Assembly: GCF_001423295.1 (NCBI RefSeq)
Contig: NZ_LMNG01000034.1
Coordinates: 119,291 to 183,290 of the forward strand
Direction of reading: 5' to 3'
Source: Methylobacterium sp. Leaf112
Lineage (GTDB): Bacteria > Pseudomonadota > Alphaproteobacteria > Rhizobiales > Beijerinckiaceae
DNA length: 64,000 nt
The notes beneath the pieces were generated by a model. That model made no database searches and had not been told where the DNA came from. It saw only the letters and a program-made list of their open reading frames with translations. Of the stretch, positions 47,116-55,790 are shown piece after piece. The position numbers and the translations under genes are program-made. The number at the start of each line of letters is the position of its first letter. Within the stretch, counting starts at the first letter, position 1.

Positions 47116-47913
47116 ATGAACTTGGATCTGACCGGAAAGCGCGCACTCGTCACCGGCTCGACCGGTGGCATCGGCTACGCCATCGCCAAGGCCCTCGCGG
47201 AACTCGGTGCCACCGTCGCCATCAACGGGCGGGCCCAGGACCGCGTCGCTGCCGCGATCACGCGTCTGAAGGCCGAGACCGGAACCCACGCCTTCATCGC
47301 GGCCCCGGGCGACATTTCGACGGCGGATGGAGCCAACCGCCTCGTCGCGGGCCTCCCGGACGTGGACATCCTCGTCAACAACACCGGCATCTTCGAGCCG
47401 AAGCCGTTCTTCGAGATACCGGACGAGGATTGGCAGCGCTTCTTCGACACCAACGTGATGAGTGGCGTTCGCCTGTCGCGCGCCTATACCCCCCGCATGG
47501 TGACCCGCGGCTGGGGGCGGGTGGTGTTCATCGCCTCCGAATCCGCTCTGAACATCCCCGTGGAAATGGTCCACTACGGGATGACGAAGACGGCCCAGCT
47601 CGCGATTTCGCGAGGCTTGGCCGAGACCGTCTCCGGCACCGGTGTCACGGTGAACAGCGTCCTGCCCGGCCCGACCCTGTCGGAAGGCGTCGCCGACTTC
47701 ATGAAGGCGATGGCGCCGGGCTCAGGCGAAGCAGACCTCGATGCGCTGGGCCGTGCTTTCGTCAAGGAGCATCGCCCGACCTCCCTCATCGGCCGCCTCG
47801 CCACGGTGGACGAAGTCGCCAACATGGTTGCCTACGTCTGCAGCCCGGCGGCGAGCGCCACGAGCGGTGCCGCCCTGCGGGTCGATGGCGGCGTGCTGCG
47901 CTCCATCGCCTGA
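47116..47913 (+). CDS. Short-chain dehydrogenase/reductase (SDR)
   Basis: The 265-residue enzyme has the NAD(P)-binding TGSTGGIGYAIAKALAELG, the catalytic Ser in IASESAL and YGMTK with the Tyr and Lys. LVNNTGIFEPKPFFEIPDED and the ending TSGAALRVDGGVLRSIA are typical of classical SDRs of the FabG/3-ketoacyl type. The substrate is unknown. It is a single gene running toward tenA (13 bases between the stops). Confidence 0.9.
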   Translation: MNLDLTGKRALVTGSTGGIGYAIAKALAELGATVAINGRAQDRVAAAITRLKAETGTHAFIAAPGDISTADGANRLVAGLPDVDILVNNTGIFEPKPFFEIPDEDWQRFFDTNVMSGVRLSRAYTPRMVTRGWGRVVFIASESALNIPVEMVHYGMTKTAQLAISRGLAETVSGTGVTVNSVLPGPTLSEGVADFMKAMAPGSGEADLDALGRAFVKEHRPTSLIGRLATVDEVANMVAYVCSPAASATSGAALRVDGGVLRSIA

Positions 47914-47926
47914 GATACGAGGCGGT

Positions 47927-48592
47927 TCAGACCGGCCAGACCGCCTCGCGGTAGGCCCCGTCCCAGAACAGCCATTCGAGGCGGGTCGCCTGGGCGTAGG
48001 CGTGGTGCATGCGGGCCAGGATCTTCGGCGAGGCGTCGACCGCCGCCTCGTCGGTGGCGGCGATCATCGCGGCCACCGCCTCGCCGAACTCCTCGCCCGC
48101 ATAAGTATCGATCCAGGCCCGATACGGGTTGTCGGCCCCGGCCCGGGAAAAGATATCCTTGCCGACCTCGGCATAGATCCAGAAGCATGGCAGGAGCGCG
48201 CCGAGCACCACTTCGTAGGGTTCGGCGTAAGCGGTGGCGAGCAGGTAGGAGACGTAGTGATCGCAGGGCGGCGACAGGGGCGTCGCCGCGAAGGTCTCGG
48301 GTTGGATGCCGTAATCGCGAAAGAACCCGCCATGCAGGGCACGCTCGACCACGATGGCGGTCTCGGCGGCGCGGGCGAACTGGACGATGCGGTCGGGATG
48401 CGGCGCCTTGGCGGCGGCGAGGGCGAGAGCCCGACCGAAACCCGTGAGATAATGTGCGTCCTGGACGATGTAATGGGTGAACCGGGCCCGGCTTAAGGTT
48501 CCGGCGGCGAGCTCGGCGTTGAACGGCATGGTGCGGATCGTCTCGTAGGCCGTTGCATTGGCGGCCCAGGCGTCGGCGGAAAAGGTGCTCAT
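47927..48592 (-). CDS. tenA: TenA family thiaminase II / aminopyrimidine aminohydrolase
   Basis: TenA hydrolyses aminomethyl-pyrimidines released from degraded thiamine so that they can be salvaged. The 221-residue product has the helical TenA fold with the active-site segment VVLGALLPCFWIYAEVGKDI, where the Cys aligns with the catalytic Cys of TenA, and the C-terminal LEWLFWDGAYRE with the conserved Glu. The ATG at 48592 overlaps the stop of the epimerase by four bases. No other thiamine gene or TPP riboswitch is close; it is the last gene of the glycosyltransferase operon, a surprising place for it. Confidence 0.9.
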   Translation of the reverse strand: MSTFSADAWAANATAYETIRTMPFNAELAAGTLSRARFTHYIVQDAHYLTGFGRALALAAAKAPHPDRIVQFARAAETAIVVERALHGGFFRDYGIQPETFAATPLSPPCDHYVSYLLATAYAEPYEVVLGALLPCFWIYAEVGKDIFSRAGADNPYRAWIDTYAGEEFGEAVAAMIAATDEAAVDASPKILARMHHAYAQATRLEWLFWDGAYREAVWPV

Positions 48593-49476
48593 GGGGCGGC
48601 GGCCTCGCGGGACAGGGTGACGCCGTGGCGGGCACGGCCTTTCGGCGCCAGGAGGCGCTGGGAGTCGCGGCGCGCCAGTTCTCCGGCATAGCCGGCCCAA
48701 TCGGCATGACCGGTCCAGCATTCGAGGGACAGGAACGGCGCGGTCGGTTTCGTCCACACGGCGAGATGCGGGAAATCCGAGACTTCCATACGGATTGCGC
48801 TGCCGTCGGGCGCGCTGAACCGCATCCATTCGCTGGCGGCGTCGCGCAGCACCAGGGCCTCGGTGAACAGGTCAGGGGCGAGGGGCAGGGTCGCGCCCTG
48901 GAGGGGGATCGCCCGCTCCTTGCGCAAGAGCAGGCCGCCCCCGCCGACCTCCGGCACCAGGGGGCGCTCGGGATTCTGGAAATCGACGCGGTAGCCACCG
49001 TCCGCCGCCCGCTCGCCGCCGGCGAAGGGCCACGGAAAGGCCGGGTGGAAGCCGAGTGCGTAGGGCATCGGTGCCGGGCCGGTGTTCTCGATCCAGATCT
49101 CGAAGTCGAGGATGCCGGGGCCGACCCGGGCGGTGATGTCCAGGCGAAACGGGAACGGATAATGCGTGAGCGTCGCCGCGCTCTCCTCGAGGCGCAGGGT
49201 CACGCTGTCGTCCGTGCGCTCCAGAACCGTGAACGGCAGATCGCGGGCAAAGCCGTGCTGGGCCATGGGGTAGGATTGGCCCGCCACCGTCACCGCCCCG
49301 TTGGTCGAGGCGCCGACCACGGGAAAGAGCCAGGGGGCGTGGCGATCCCAGTGGGCCGGGTCGCCGCTCCAGAGGTACTCGGTGCCGCCGACATGCCAGG
49401 AGACCGGCTCGGCGCCGTGTGTGGCGATGACCGCCTGCGTGCCGTCCCCGGCCGTGATGGTGATCCGTTCGCCCAT
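48589..49476 (-). CDS. Aldose 1-epimerase family protein (LacX/GalM-like)
   Basis: The 295-residue beta-sandwich protein shows ITAGDGTQAVIATHGAEPVS, WDRHAPWLFPVVGASTNGAV, the active-site segment MAQHGFARDLPFTV and YALGFHPAFPWPF, with a second active-site part LECWTGHADWAGYAGELARR. These fit the LacX-like branch, which interconverts anomers of hexoses or acts on sugar phosphates. Its start lies 20 bases after the asnB stop and its stop overlaps tenA by four bases, so it is cotranscribed with the sugar genes. It may supply or turn over a sugar for the glycosyltransferase. Confidence 0.88.
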   Translation of the reverse strand: MGERITITAGDGTQAVIATHGAEPVSWHVGGTEYLWSGDPAHWDRHAPWLFPVVGASTNGAVTVAGQSYPMAQHGFARDLPFTVLERTDDSVTLRLEESAATLTHYPFPFRLDITARVGPGILDFEIWIENTGPAPMPYALGFHPAFPWPFAGGERAADGGYRVDFQNPERPLVPEVGGGGLLLRKERAIPLQGATLPLAPDLFTEALVLRDAASEWMRFSAPDGSAIRMEVSDFPHLAVWTKPTAPFLSLECWTGHADWAGYAGELARRDSQRLLAPKGRARHGVTLSREAAAP

Positions 49477-49496
49477 GGCGATCCCCGCTCGTTCCG

Positions 49497-51428
49497 CTAT
49501 CCGTCCTTGTGGGCCGGGCGCGCGCCCGACGCCAGCCGCCATGCCTCGAAGGCGAGGATCGGCCAGAGGCCGACGGCATGGTTGCGGGTGCCCGTCTGAT
49601 GCTCCGCGAACAGGGCGCGCACCCGTGCTCGGTCGAGAAGTCCGCCGCCGAGGTCGGGACTCAGCAGAAGGTCTCCGGCATAGGCCCGCAAGGGGCCGCG
49701 CAGCCAGGAGGCCAGCGGCGGAGCGAAGCCCTGCTTCGGCCGCTCGAAAAGGATGCGGGGCACGTGCCGGGCGAGCACCTCGCGCAAGAGCCATTTGCGG
49801 CGGCCATCGCGCACGAGGAGGTGCGGCGGCAGGCGCCACGCGAATTCGACCACCGAACGGTCGAGGAGGGGCACCCGGGCCTCGAGCCCCGCCGCCATGC
49901 TGGCGCGGTCGACCTTGGTCAGCACATCGTCGGGCAGGTAGGCGAGGGTGTCGAGGCGGCGCATCCGGTCGAGGAGCGAGCCCGCGCCGGGCCAGTCCAT
50001 CGGACTCGGGACACCGGACACGCCATTCGCCAGAGTGCGGGCGTCCGGATTGAGGGTGAGAAGCCGGCTATAGAAGGCGAAGCCGTCGCCGGGCAGCTGT
50101 GCGGCGGCCTTGCGCAGGCGGTCGGGGGCGTCGGGGCCGCCCCACGGAGGGGGAAGGGCGCGCGCGGCGAGTGCCAGGGCGGCCTGCGGCATCCGCCCGG
50201 CGGCCCCGGCCGCCGCTCGCCGCAGGAACCTCGGAATTGGTTCGATGCGATCGGCGAAGCGGGTGGCCAGGGCGTAGCGGTCATAGCCGGCGAACAGCTC
50301 GTCGCCGCCATCCCCCGATAGGGCGACGGTGAGGCCCGCTCGCCGGGTCGCGGCGCAGAGGAGGGCGGTGGGCAGGCCCGAGGGATCGGCCAGGGGCTCG
50401 TCGTAGATCTCCGGCAGGCGGGCGACGAGGGCGAGGGCGTCGGCCTCGCGCACCGGGATGGTGGTGTGGTCCGTACCGAGATGGCGGGCGACGGCCGCCG
50501 CGTGGCCGCTCTCGTCGAAACGGGGATCGTCGGTGAAGCCCGCCGCGAAGGTTCTGGGCGCCTCTCGGGCGCCGACCATGAGGGCGGCGACGAGGGAGGA
50601 ATCGATGCCCCCCGAAAGGAAGGCACCGAGCGGCACGTCGCTGGCCATCTGGCGACGCACGGCACCGGTGAGCAGGCCTTCGAGTGTCTCGATGGCGTCG
50701 GCGTCCGAGCCCGCGAACGGATCGGCGCGACCGGCCGCGATGACCGCGTCGAGGCTCCAATAGGGAGCGACGGAGGGAGCCTCACCGGGACGCCATGAGA
50801 GCAGGTGACCGGGTTCGAGCTTCCTGACGCCGAGATAGATCGACCCCGGTGCCGGCACGTAGCCGTGGCGCAGCAGGCTCGACACGGCCGCTGGATCGAT
50901 GGTGAAATCCGCAGCCTCGCAGGCCGTCAGGGCCGCCAGGGTCGAGCCGAACAGCAGGCGCTCGCCCGTTGCCGCGTAGAACAGCGGCTTCACCCCCATC
51001 CGGTCGCGGGCGAGCCAGAGGCAGCCCTCCGCCCGGTCGTAGGCCGCGAAGGCGAAGATGCCCTCGACCCCGGCGAGGGCTCCGGCGACGCCGTGCCGGG
51101 CGATGAGTTCGACGAGGATCTCGGTGTCGGATTGCCCGGCGAAGGCATGTCCGGCCGAGGCCAGCGCGGCACGCGCGTCGTGCGTTCCGTAGAGTTCGCC
51201 ATTGTAGGTCAGCACCCAGCGACCGTCGCGCGAGGGCATGGGCTGGGCCCCGGCGGGGCTGAGATCGCGGATGGCGAGGCGCCGATGGCCGAGCGCGACG
51301 CCACCCTCGCCCCACACGCCCCGTCCGTCCGGCCCACGATGGCTGAGCGCATCGGCCATGCGGCCGGCTTCATCCGCGAGGCGGCCGGGCGAGAGGCGTG
51401 GATCGGCGATCCCGGCGATGCCGCACAT
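49497..51428 (-). CDS. asnB: Asparagine synthase (glutamine-hydrolysing)
   Basis: The enzyme makes asparagine from aspartate with ATP and glutamine. The 643-residue product begins MCGIAGIADP, so after Met removal Cys1 is the glutamine-hydrolysing nucleophile. The glutaminase part carries SHRGPDGRGVW, LGHRRLAIRDLSPAGAQPM and LTYNGELYG. The synthetase part has the ATP-binding FLSGGIDSSLVAALM near residue 270 and ALSGDGGDELFAGYDRYAL near 370. In exopolysaccharide or capsule loci, such AsnB homologues often amidate or modify uronic acids rather than serve general asparagine supply; the position after ugd makes this plausible but unproved. It starts 21 bases after the ugd stop. Confidence 0.93.
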   Translation of the reverse strand: MCGIAGIADPRLSPGRLADEAGRMADALSHRGPDGRGVWGEGGVALGHRRLAIRDLSPAGAQPMPSRDGRWVLTYNGELYGTHDARAALASAGHAFAGQSDTEILVELIARHGVAGALAGVEGIFAFAAYDRAEGCLWLARDRMGVKPLFYAATGERLLFGSTLAALTACEAADFTIDPAAVSSLLRHGYVPAPGSIYLGVRKLEPGHLLSWRPGEAPSVAPYWSLDAVIAAGRADPFAGSDADAIETLEGLLTGAVRRQMASDVPLGAFLSGGIDSSLVAALMVGAREAPRTFAAGFTDDPRFDESGHAAAVARHLGTDHTTIPVREADALALVARLPEIYDEPLADPSGLPTALLCAATRRAGLTVALSGDGGDELFAGYDRYALATRFADRIEPIPRFLRRAAAGAAGRMPQAALALAARALPPPWGGPDAPDRLRKAAAQLPGDGFAFYSRLLTLNPDARTLANGVSGVPSPMDWPGAGSLLDRMRRLDTLAYLPDDVLTKVDRASMAAGLEARVPLLDRSVVEFAWRLPPHLLVRDGRRKWLLREVLARHVPRILFERPKQGFAPPLASWLRGPLRAYAGDLLLSPDLGGGLLDRARVRALFAEHQTGTRNHAVGLWPILAFEAWRLASGARPAHKDG

Positions 51429-51449
51429 GGGGTATTGTCCGAAAGACCG

Positions 51450-52778
51450 TCAGGGACCGGTGGCGGCCTCGGCGCCGGGCACGCCAATCCCGACGTAGCG
51501 GAAACCGTGCCGAGCGACATCGTCCGGTCGGTAGACGTTGCGCAGATCGACCACCGTGCGGCCGGGCATGCGCTCGGAGAGCAGGGCCCAGTCGAGGGCG
51601 CGAAACGCGTTCCACTCCGTCACGATGACGAGGGCGTCCGCTCCGGCCGCGCAAGCGTAGGGATCCTCGGCGTAGGCGATGTCGGGCATCAGCGCGCGGG
51701 CGCCCGCCATGCCTTCCGGATCGTAGGCCCTGACCCTGGCGCCGCCATCCTGCAACCCGGCGACGATGGCGAGGGAGGGCGCGTCGCGCATGTCGTCGGT
51801 ATTGGGCTTGAAGGTCAGCCCGAGGAGCGCGATGGTCTTGCCGCGCACGGAACCGCCGCAGGCGGTCGCGATCTTGCGGGCCATGGCGCGCTTGCGCTGG
51901 TCGTTGACGGACACGACGGCTTCGACGAGGCGCAGGGGGGTGCCGCAATCCTGCGCGGTCTTGACCAGCGCCAGGGTATCCTTCGGGAAGCACGAGCCGC
52001 CGTAGCCCGGCCCGGCATGTAGGAATTTGCCGCCGATGCGGTTGTCGAGACCGATGCCGCGCGCGACCTCCTGCACATTGGCGCCCACCTGCTCGCAGAG
52101 ATCCGCGATCTCGTTGATGAAGGTGATCTTGGTGGCGAGGAACGCGTTGGCGGCGTATTTCGTCAGCTCGGCCGTCCGCCGGCCGGTGACGAGGATCGGG
52201 GCCTGGTTGAGGTAGAGCGGCCGGTAGACTTCGCGCATCACCGATGCCGCGCGTTCGTCCTCGGCGCCGATGACGATGCGGTCGGGCCGCTTGAAATCCG
52301 AGATCGCCGCGCCCTCGCGGAGGAATTCCGGGTTGGAGACAACGGCGAACGCGGCGTCGGGCCGAGCTTCGCGGATGATGCGTTCGACCTCGTCGCCGGT
52401 TCCCACTGGCACCGTCGATTTCGTCACCACCACGGTGTAGCCGGAGAGCGAGCCGGCGATGTCGCGGGCGGCGGCGTGAACGTAGGACAGGTCGGCGAAA
52501 CCGTCGCCGCGCCGGGACGGCGTGCCGACGGCGATGAACACCACCTCTGCCTGGGCCACGGCCTGCGCGACATCCGTTGCGAAGGTCAGCCGGTTGTGGC
52601 GGACGTTGTCGGCCACGAGGGCGTCGAGGCCCGGCTCGAAGATCGGGATGCGCCCGGCCTCGAGGGCGAGGATCTTGGCCGGATCGGTGTCGACGCAGCA
52701 CACGGTATGGCCGAAATCGGCAAAACAGGCCCCGGAGACGAGCCCGACATATCCGGCGCCGATCATGGCGATCTTCAT
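51450..52778 (-). CDS. ugd: UDP-glucose 6-dehydrogenase
   Basis: The enzyme oxidises UDP-glucose to UDP-glucuronate in two NAD-dependent steps. The 442-residue product starts MKIAMIGAGYVGLVSGACFA (NAD-binding), then FEPGLDALV, VFIAVGTPSRRGDG and STVPVGTG, the catalytic GPGYGGSCFPKDTLAL with the nucleophilic Cys, and LLGLTFKPNTDDMRDAPSLA. The ATG overlaps the stop of the upstream glycosyltransferase by four bases. The product would supply a uronic acid donor to the glycosyltransferase next door, for an exopolysaccharide, glycolipid or glycoprotein. Confidence 0.97.
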   Translation of the reverse strand: MKIAMIGAGYVGLVSGACFADFGHTVCCVDTDPAKILALEAGRIPIFEPGLDALVADNVRHNRLTFATDVAQAVAQAEVVFIAVGTPSRRGDGFADLSYVHAAARDIAGSLSGYTVVVTKSTVPVGTGDEVERIIREARPDAAFAVVSNPEFLREGAAISDFKRPDRIVIGAEDERAASVMREVYRPLYLNQAPILVTGRRTAELTKYAANAFLATKITFINEIADLCEQVGANVQEVARGIGLDNRIGGKFLHAGPGYGGSCFPKDTLALVKTAQDCGTPLRLVEAVVSVNDQRKRAMARKIATACGGSVRGKTIALLGLTFKPNTDDMRDAPSLAIVAGLQDGGARVRAYDPEGMAGARALMPDIAYAEDPYACAAGADALVIVTEWNAFRALDWALLSERMPGRTVVDLRNVYRPDDVARHGFRYVGIGVPGAEAATGP

Positions 52779-55708
52779 GCGGTGATGTCCTTCGCCCTCG
52801 GCGGTGGCGCAGCCTTATCGTCCCCGGTGACCGAATAATAGTCCCGCAGCAGGGACCGATAGCTGGCAAATCTGATGTTGGTCGGCACTTTTGCCGACGA
52901 AGTATCGGAGAGATCGAGGGACAGCAGGCAATCGTTGAGCCGGCCTGGATCGTTGGCGAGGGCGGGATCGAGGCAATGGCCGGCGCCCGCGGCGCGCAGG
53001 CGGTCGGCCGGTGCACCAAGGTCGAACACCGCTACGGGAAGTCCCGAAACCAAGGCGATGGACAGGGTGTAGCAGTAGGTTTCCGGCCAGATCGATGGGA
53101 TCAGGATCAGGTCGATCTCGTGCTGGGCGAGAAGGGCCAGGGCTTCCTCGCTGCCCGCGTAGCGCCCCGTCTCGGCGATGCCGATGGCGTCCATCTTCTG
53201 CGGAATGTCGGAATAGCCGACGATGGTGAAGTCGATGGCGAGACCTCGCCGTCTGGCGTCGCGGGCCAGGGCATGGATCACGTTCGATCCCTTGTGCGCG
53301 CCGATGGCGCCGAGCACCCCGATCCGGCGGACGGAACCACCGCGCGGTGCCGCGCGCGGGGCAGGCGTGGGCAGATCTTCCTCGTGGGGGGCGACCGTGA
53401 TGGCGAGCGGCCCGAAGATCGCTTCGATGCGGGTCGCGACATCCTGCGACGGGGCGAGGAGACGGTCGGCCGCTCGGTAGAACGCGCCGTAGCGTGCCAT
53501 CCGGTCCTGGCCCGGTCTGGCTTCGGCGCAATCGCAATCGGCGCAGGGGCGCCCGCCCGGCAATCCGCAATACAGCCCCTCGCGGGTCACGAGATGGTTG
53601 CGCAGGCAGACGCTGGAGTAATCGTGCAGGGTGACGACGGTCTGCCCGGGGGCGGCCTCGATCAGGTCCATCAGGACGGGTACGGCCGTCCCGTCGAGGC
53701 CGTAGAACGAGTGAACGTGAATGAAGAGCGGGCCAAGCCAGGAAAGGAATCGCGCAAGGATGCGGTAGTCGTCGTGCACCGACAAGGCGCGCAGGGATGG
53801 GGTGTAGGGGCCTTCCGCGCCGAAAAGCCCGACCTCGACGTAGGCTCCCTCGGTCACCGTGAGGGTGACGACGCGGACCCCCTCGTCGGCGAGGCGCCCG
53901 GCGAGGTGATCGGCATGGACCGAGGCGCCCCCACCCTTGGCGTGGACGACGAACACCGCGGCGCGCGGTCCCGCCGCCCGCGCCAGACGGTAGAGATCCA
54001 GGTTGAGACGCACGTCGGCGGCCGGATCGGTGGCGACGAAGCGCTCGATGCGCAGGGTATAATCGGGGTGCTTGGCAAGCAGCGCGGCCTGGCCCTGCGT
54101 ATACTCGGAATCGTAGACCTCCGAGAACGACACCTTGCCCGAATGGTAGACGAACACGTCCGCCGCGAGGATGTTGCGTCCGCCCGCCTTGAGGACGCGC
54201 ATGCAGTAATCGTTCTCTTCGCCGTAGCCCTTGCCGAAGGCGTCCGCGTCGAGGGGGCCGAGCTGCGCGATGAGCGATCCGCGCATGTAGAAGCAGAAGC
54301 CGACACCCGTCGGCACCTCGACCCAGCGGCCCGCATTGGCGGCCGCCGCCCCTGCGTCGAGGGCCCGGGGCGAGAGTTCGAGGGCAACCGTGTTGTTGCG
54401 GTCGGAATCGGGATAGCTGCAGATCGTCGCGTTGTTGGAAAACGGCGTGATCGTGCCGACCCGTGGATCGCGCGCCGCATGGGCGAGCAGGCGGTCGATC
54501 CAGTCGCCGAACACGATGGTGTCGCTGTTGAGCAGGATCACGTCCCGCGCGCCCGTCATGTCGAGGGCGCGGTTGATGGTGCCGACGAAGCCGAGGTTGG
54601 TTGGGTTCTCGTAGTAGGTGAACAGGCCCCGCGCGGCGAGCGCCCGCAAGGCATCCGTCAGGGGCGCATCGGGACTGCGGTCGTTGAGCACGAGGAGAGC
54701 GAAGGGCGCCGCCTGCGGCTCCGCCAGCACCGCGTGGAGCGCGCGCAAGGTCTCGTCGTAGCCTTTGTAGACCGGCACCACCACGACGACCCGGGCGGCG
54801 TCGAGGGCGGCGGCGGCCGGGACCGCATCCCATTCGGCGGCACTGGGTGCCCGGGTCGGTGGCCACTTGGTGTTGCCGAGGGGGTTGGGCTTGCGCCCCT
54901 CCGCCCGGCCGAAGCGCAGGTAGTGGAAGAACGGATTGGTGCCGCTGAGGATCAGATCGGGATTGGTCCTGACGTAGTACGATGTCCAGAACAGCTCCGT
55001 CGGATCGCGGCCCTCCTTCCAGCCGTGGCTGGCATAGTGGGTCGCGGGGTCCATCCCCGAGGCCGCCACGTCGGCGTAGCTCGCCCGGTAATGGGCGGCA
55101 TCGAACTCCGGTCGAATGGCCGCGACGATGTCGGAGAGGGGGGTCCGGTCGCCATGGGCCTGCCCGAAGGCCGGTGCCGTATTCGTCGAGACGTAATGAT
55201 AGAAGGGACTGACGTTCAGCAGGCGGACCTGCGGGTGGGCGTGGAGATAGGCGGTCCCGTCGAAATCCGGGCGCGGGTCGAGGCCCCGCCGCCACCCCAC
55301 CGCCAGATAATCGAGGAGGGCCGTTTCGGGATCGACGATACCCGTGAGCGAGCCGTAGTACCGCGCGTCGAAATAGGGGCGGACCACATCGGCTTGCACG
55401 GCGTGGAACGCCTCGGGCGTTGCCGGCCAGGTCTGTCGGCCGGCACGGGCCGCCCCCGACTCGACATGGGCTTCGAGGGGGTTCCGCTCGATCCCGGCGG
55501 TCTTGAGGTACCTGTCCTTGTAGTACAGGGTCGAGAAGTTCGGCGCCGGGTCGCGGCCCTCGCGGAATCCGTGCCGGAGATAATGATCCAGCGGACCGCC
55601 GCCGTAATCGCTGACATCAGGGTACTGGGCAGTATAATAACCGGGATCGAACAGCTTTTGAATACGTCGCGAGCGTATCGAGAAGAATGAATACGCTTTC
55701 TGCCTCAT
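52775..55708 (-). CDS. Two-domain glycosyltransferase (GT2 plus GT4-like) with N-terminal repeats
   Basis: The 977-residue protein is soluble. Residues 20-270 carry three copies of a unit of the type F-D-x-x-Y-Y then HYL, G-x-x-E-G-R-D-P and YY: FDPGYYTAQYPDVSDY at 20, FDARYYGSLTGIVD at 112 and FDAAHYRASYADVA at 200. A GT2 domain follows (VVVVVPVYKGYDETLRALHA, DVILLNSDTIVFGDWIDRLL, acceptor-side GKGYGEENDYCMRVLKAGG). The C-terminal 400 residues resemble a GT4 Rossmann half (GVLGAIGAHKGSNVIHALAR, PSIWPETYCYTLSIALVSG). It should build or extend a surface glycan using nucleotide sugars such as UDP-glucuronate. It is the first gene of a five-gene operon. The N-terminal repeats are known in rhamnan-type or O-antigen glycosyltransferases but their role is unclear. 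Confidence 0.88.
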   Translation of the reverse strand: MRQKAYSFFSIRSRRIQKLFDPGYYTAQYPDVSDYGGGPLDHYLRHGFREGRDPAPNFSTLYYKDRYLKTAGIERNPLEAHVESGAARAGRQTWPATPEAFHAVQADVVRPYFDARYYGSLTGIVDPETALLDYLAVGWRRGLDPRPDFDGTAYLHAHPQVRLLNVSPFYHYVSTNTAPAFGQAHGDRTPLSDIVAAIRPEFDAAHYRASYADVAASGMDPATHYASHGWKEGRDPTELFWTSYYVRTNPDLILSGTNPFFHYLRFGRAEGRKPNPLGNTKWPPTRAPSAAEWDAVPAAAALDAARVVVVVPVYKGYDETLRALHAVLAEPQAAPFALLVLNDRSPDAPLTDALRALAARGLFTYYENPTNLGFVGTINRALDMTGARDVILLNSDTIVFGDWIDRLLAHAARDPRVGTITPFSNNATICSYPDSDRNNTVALELSPRALDAGAAAANAGRWVEVPTGVGFCFYMRGSLIAQLGPLDADAFGKGYGEENDYCMRVLKAGGRNILAADVFVYHSGKVSFSEVYDSEYTQGQAALLAKHPDYTLRIERFVATDPAADVRLNLDLYRLARAAGPRAAVFVVHAKGGGASVHADHLAGRLADEGVRVVTLTVTEGAYVEVGLFGAEGPYTPSLRALSVHDDYRILARFLSWLGPLFIHVHSFYGLDGTAVPVLMDLIEAAPGQTVVTLHDYSSVCLRNHLVTREGLYCGLPGGRPCADCDCAEARPGQDRMARYGAFYRAADRLLAPSQDVATRIEAIFGPLAITVAPHEEDLPTPAPRAAPRGGSVRRIGVLGAIGAHKGSNVIHALARDARRRGLAIDFTIVGYSDIPQKMDAIGIAETGRYAGSEEALALLAQHEIDLILIPSIWPETYCYTLSIALVSGLPVAVFDLGAPADRLRAAGAGHCLDPALANDPGRLNDCLLSLDLSDTSSAKVPTNIRFASYRSLLRDYYSVTGDDKAAPPPRAKDITA

Positions 55709-55790
55709 GACTTACTGTGATCCTCCCACGGCAGCGTGTTCCGTACGCGCTCGCGGTCCGATCGGTCAACCCGCGCGAGGGCGCGGCCCC

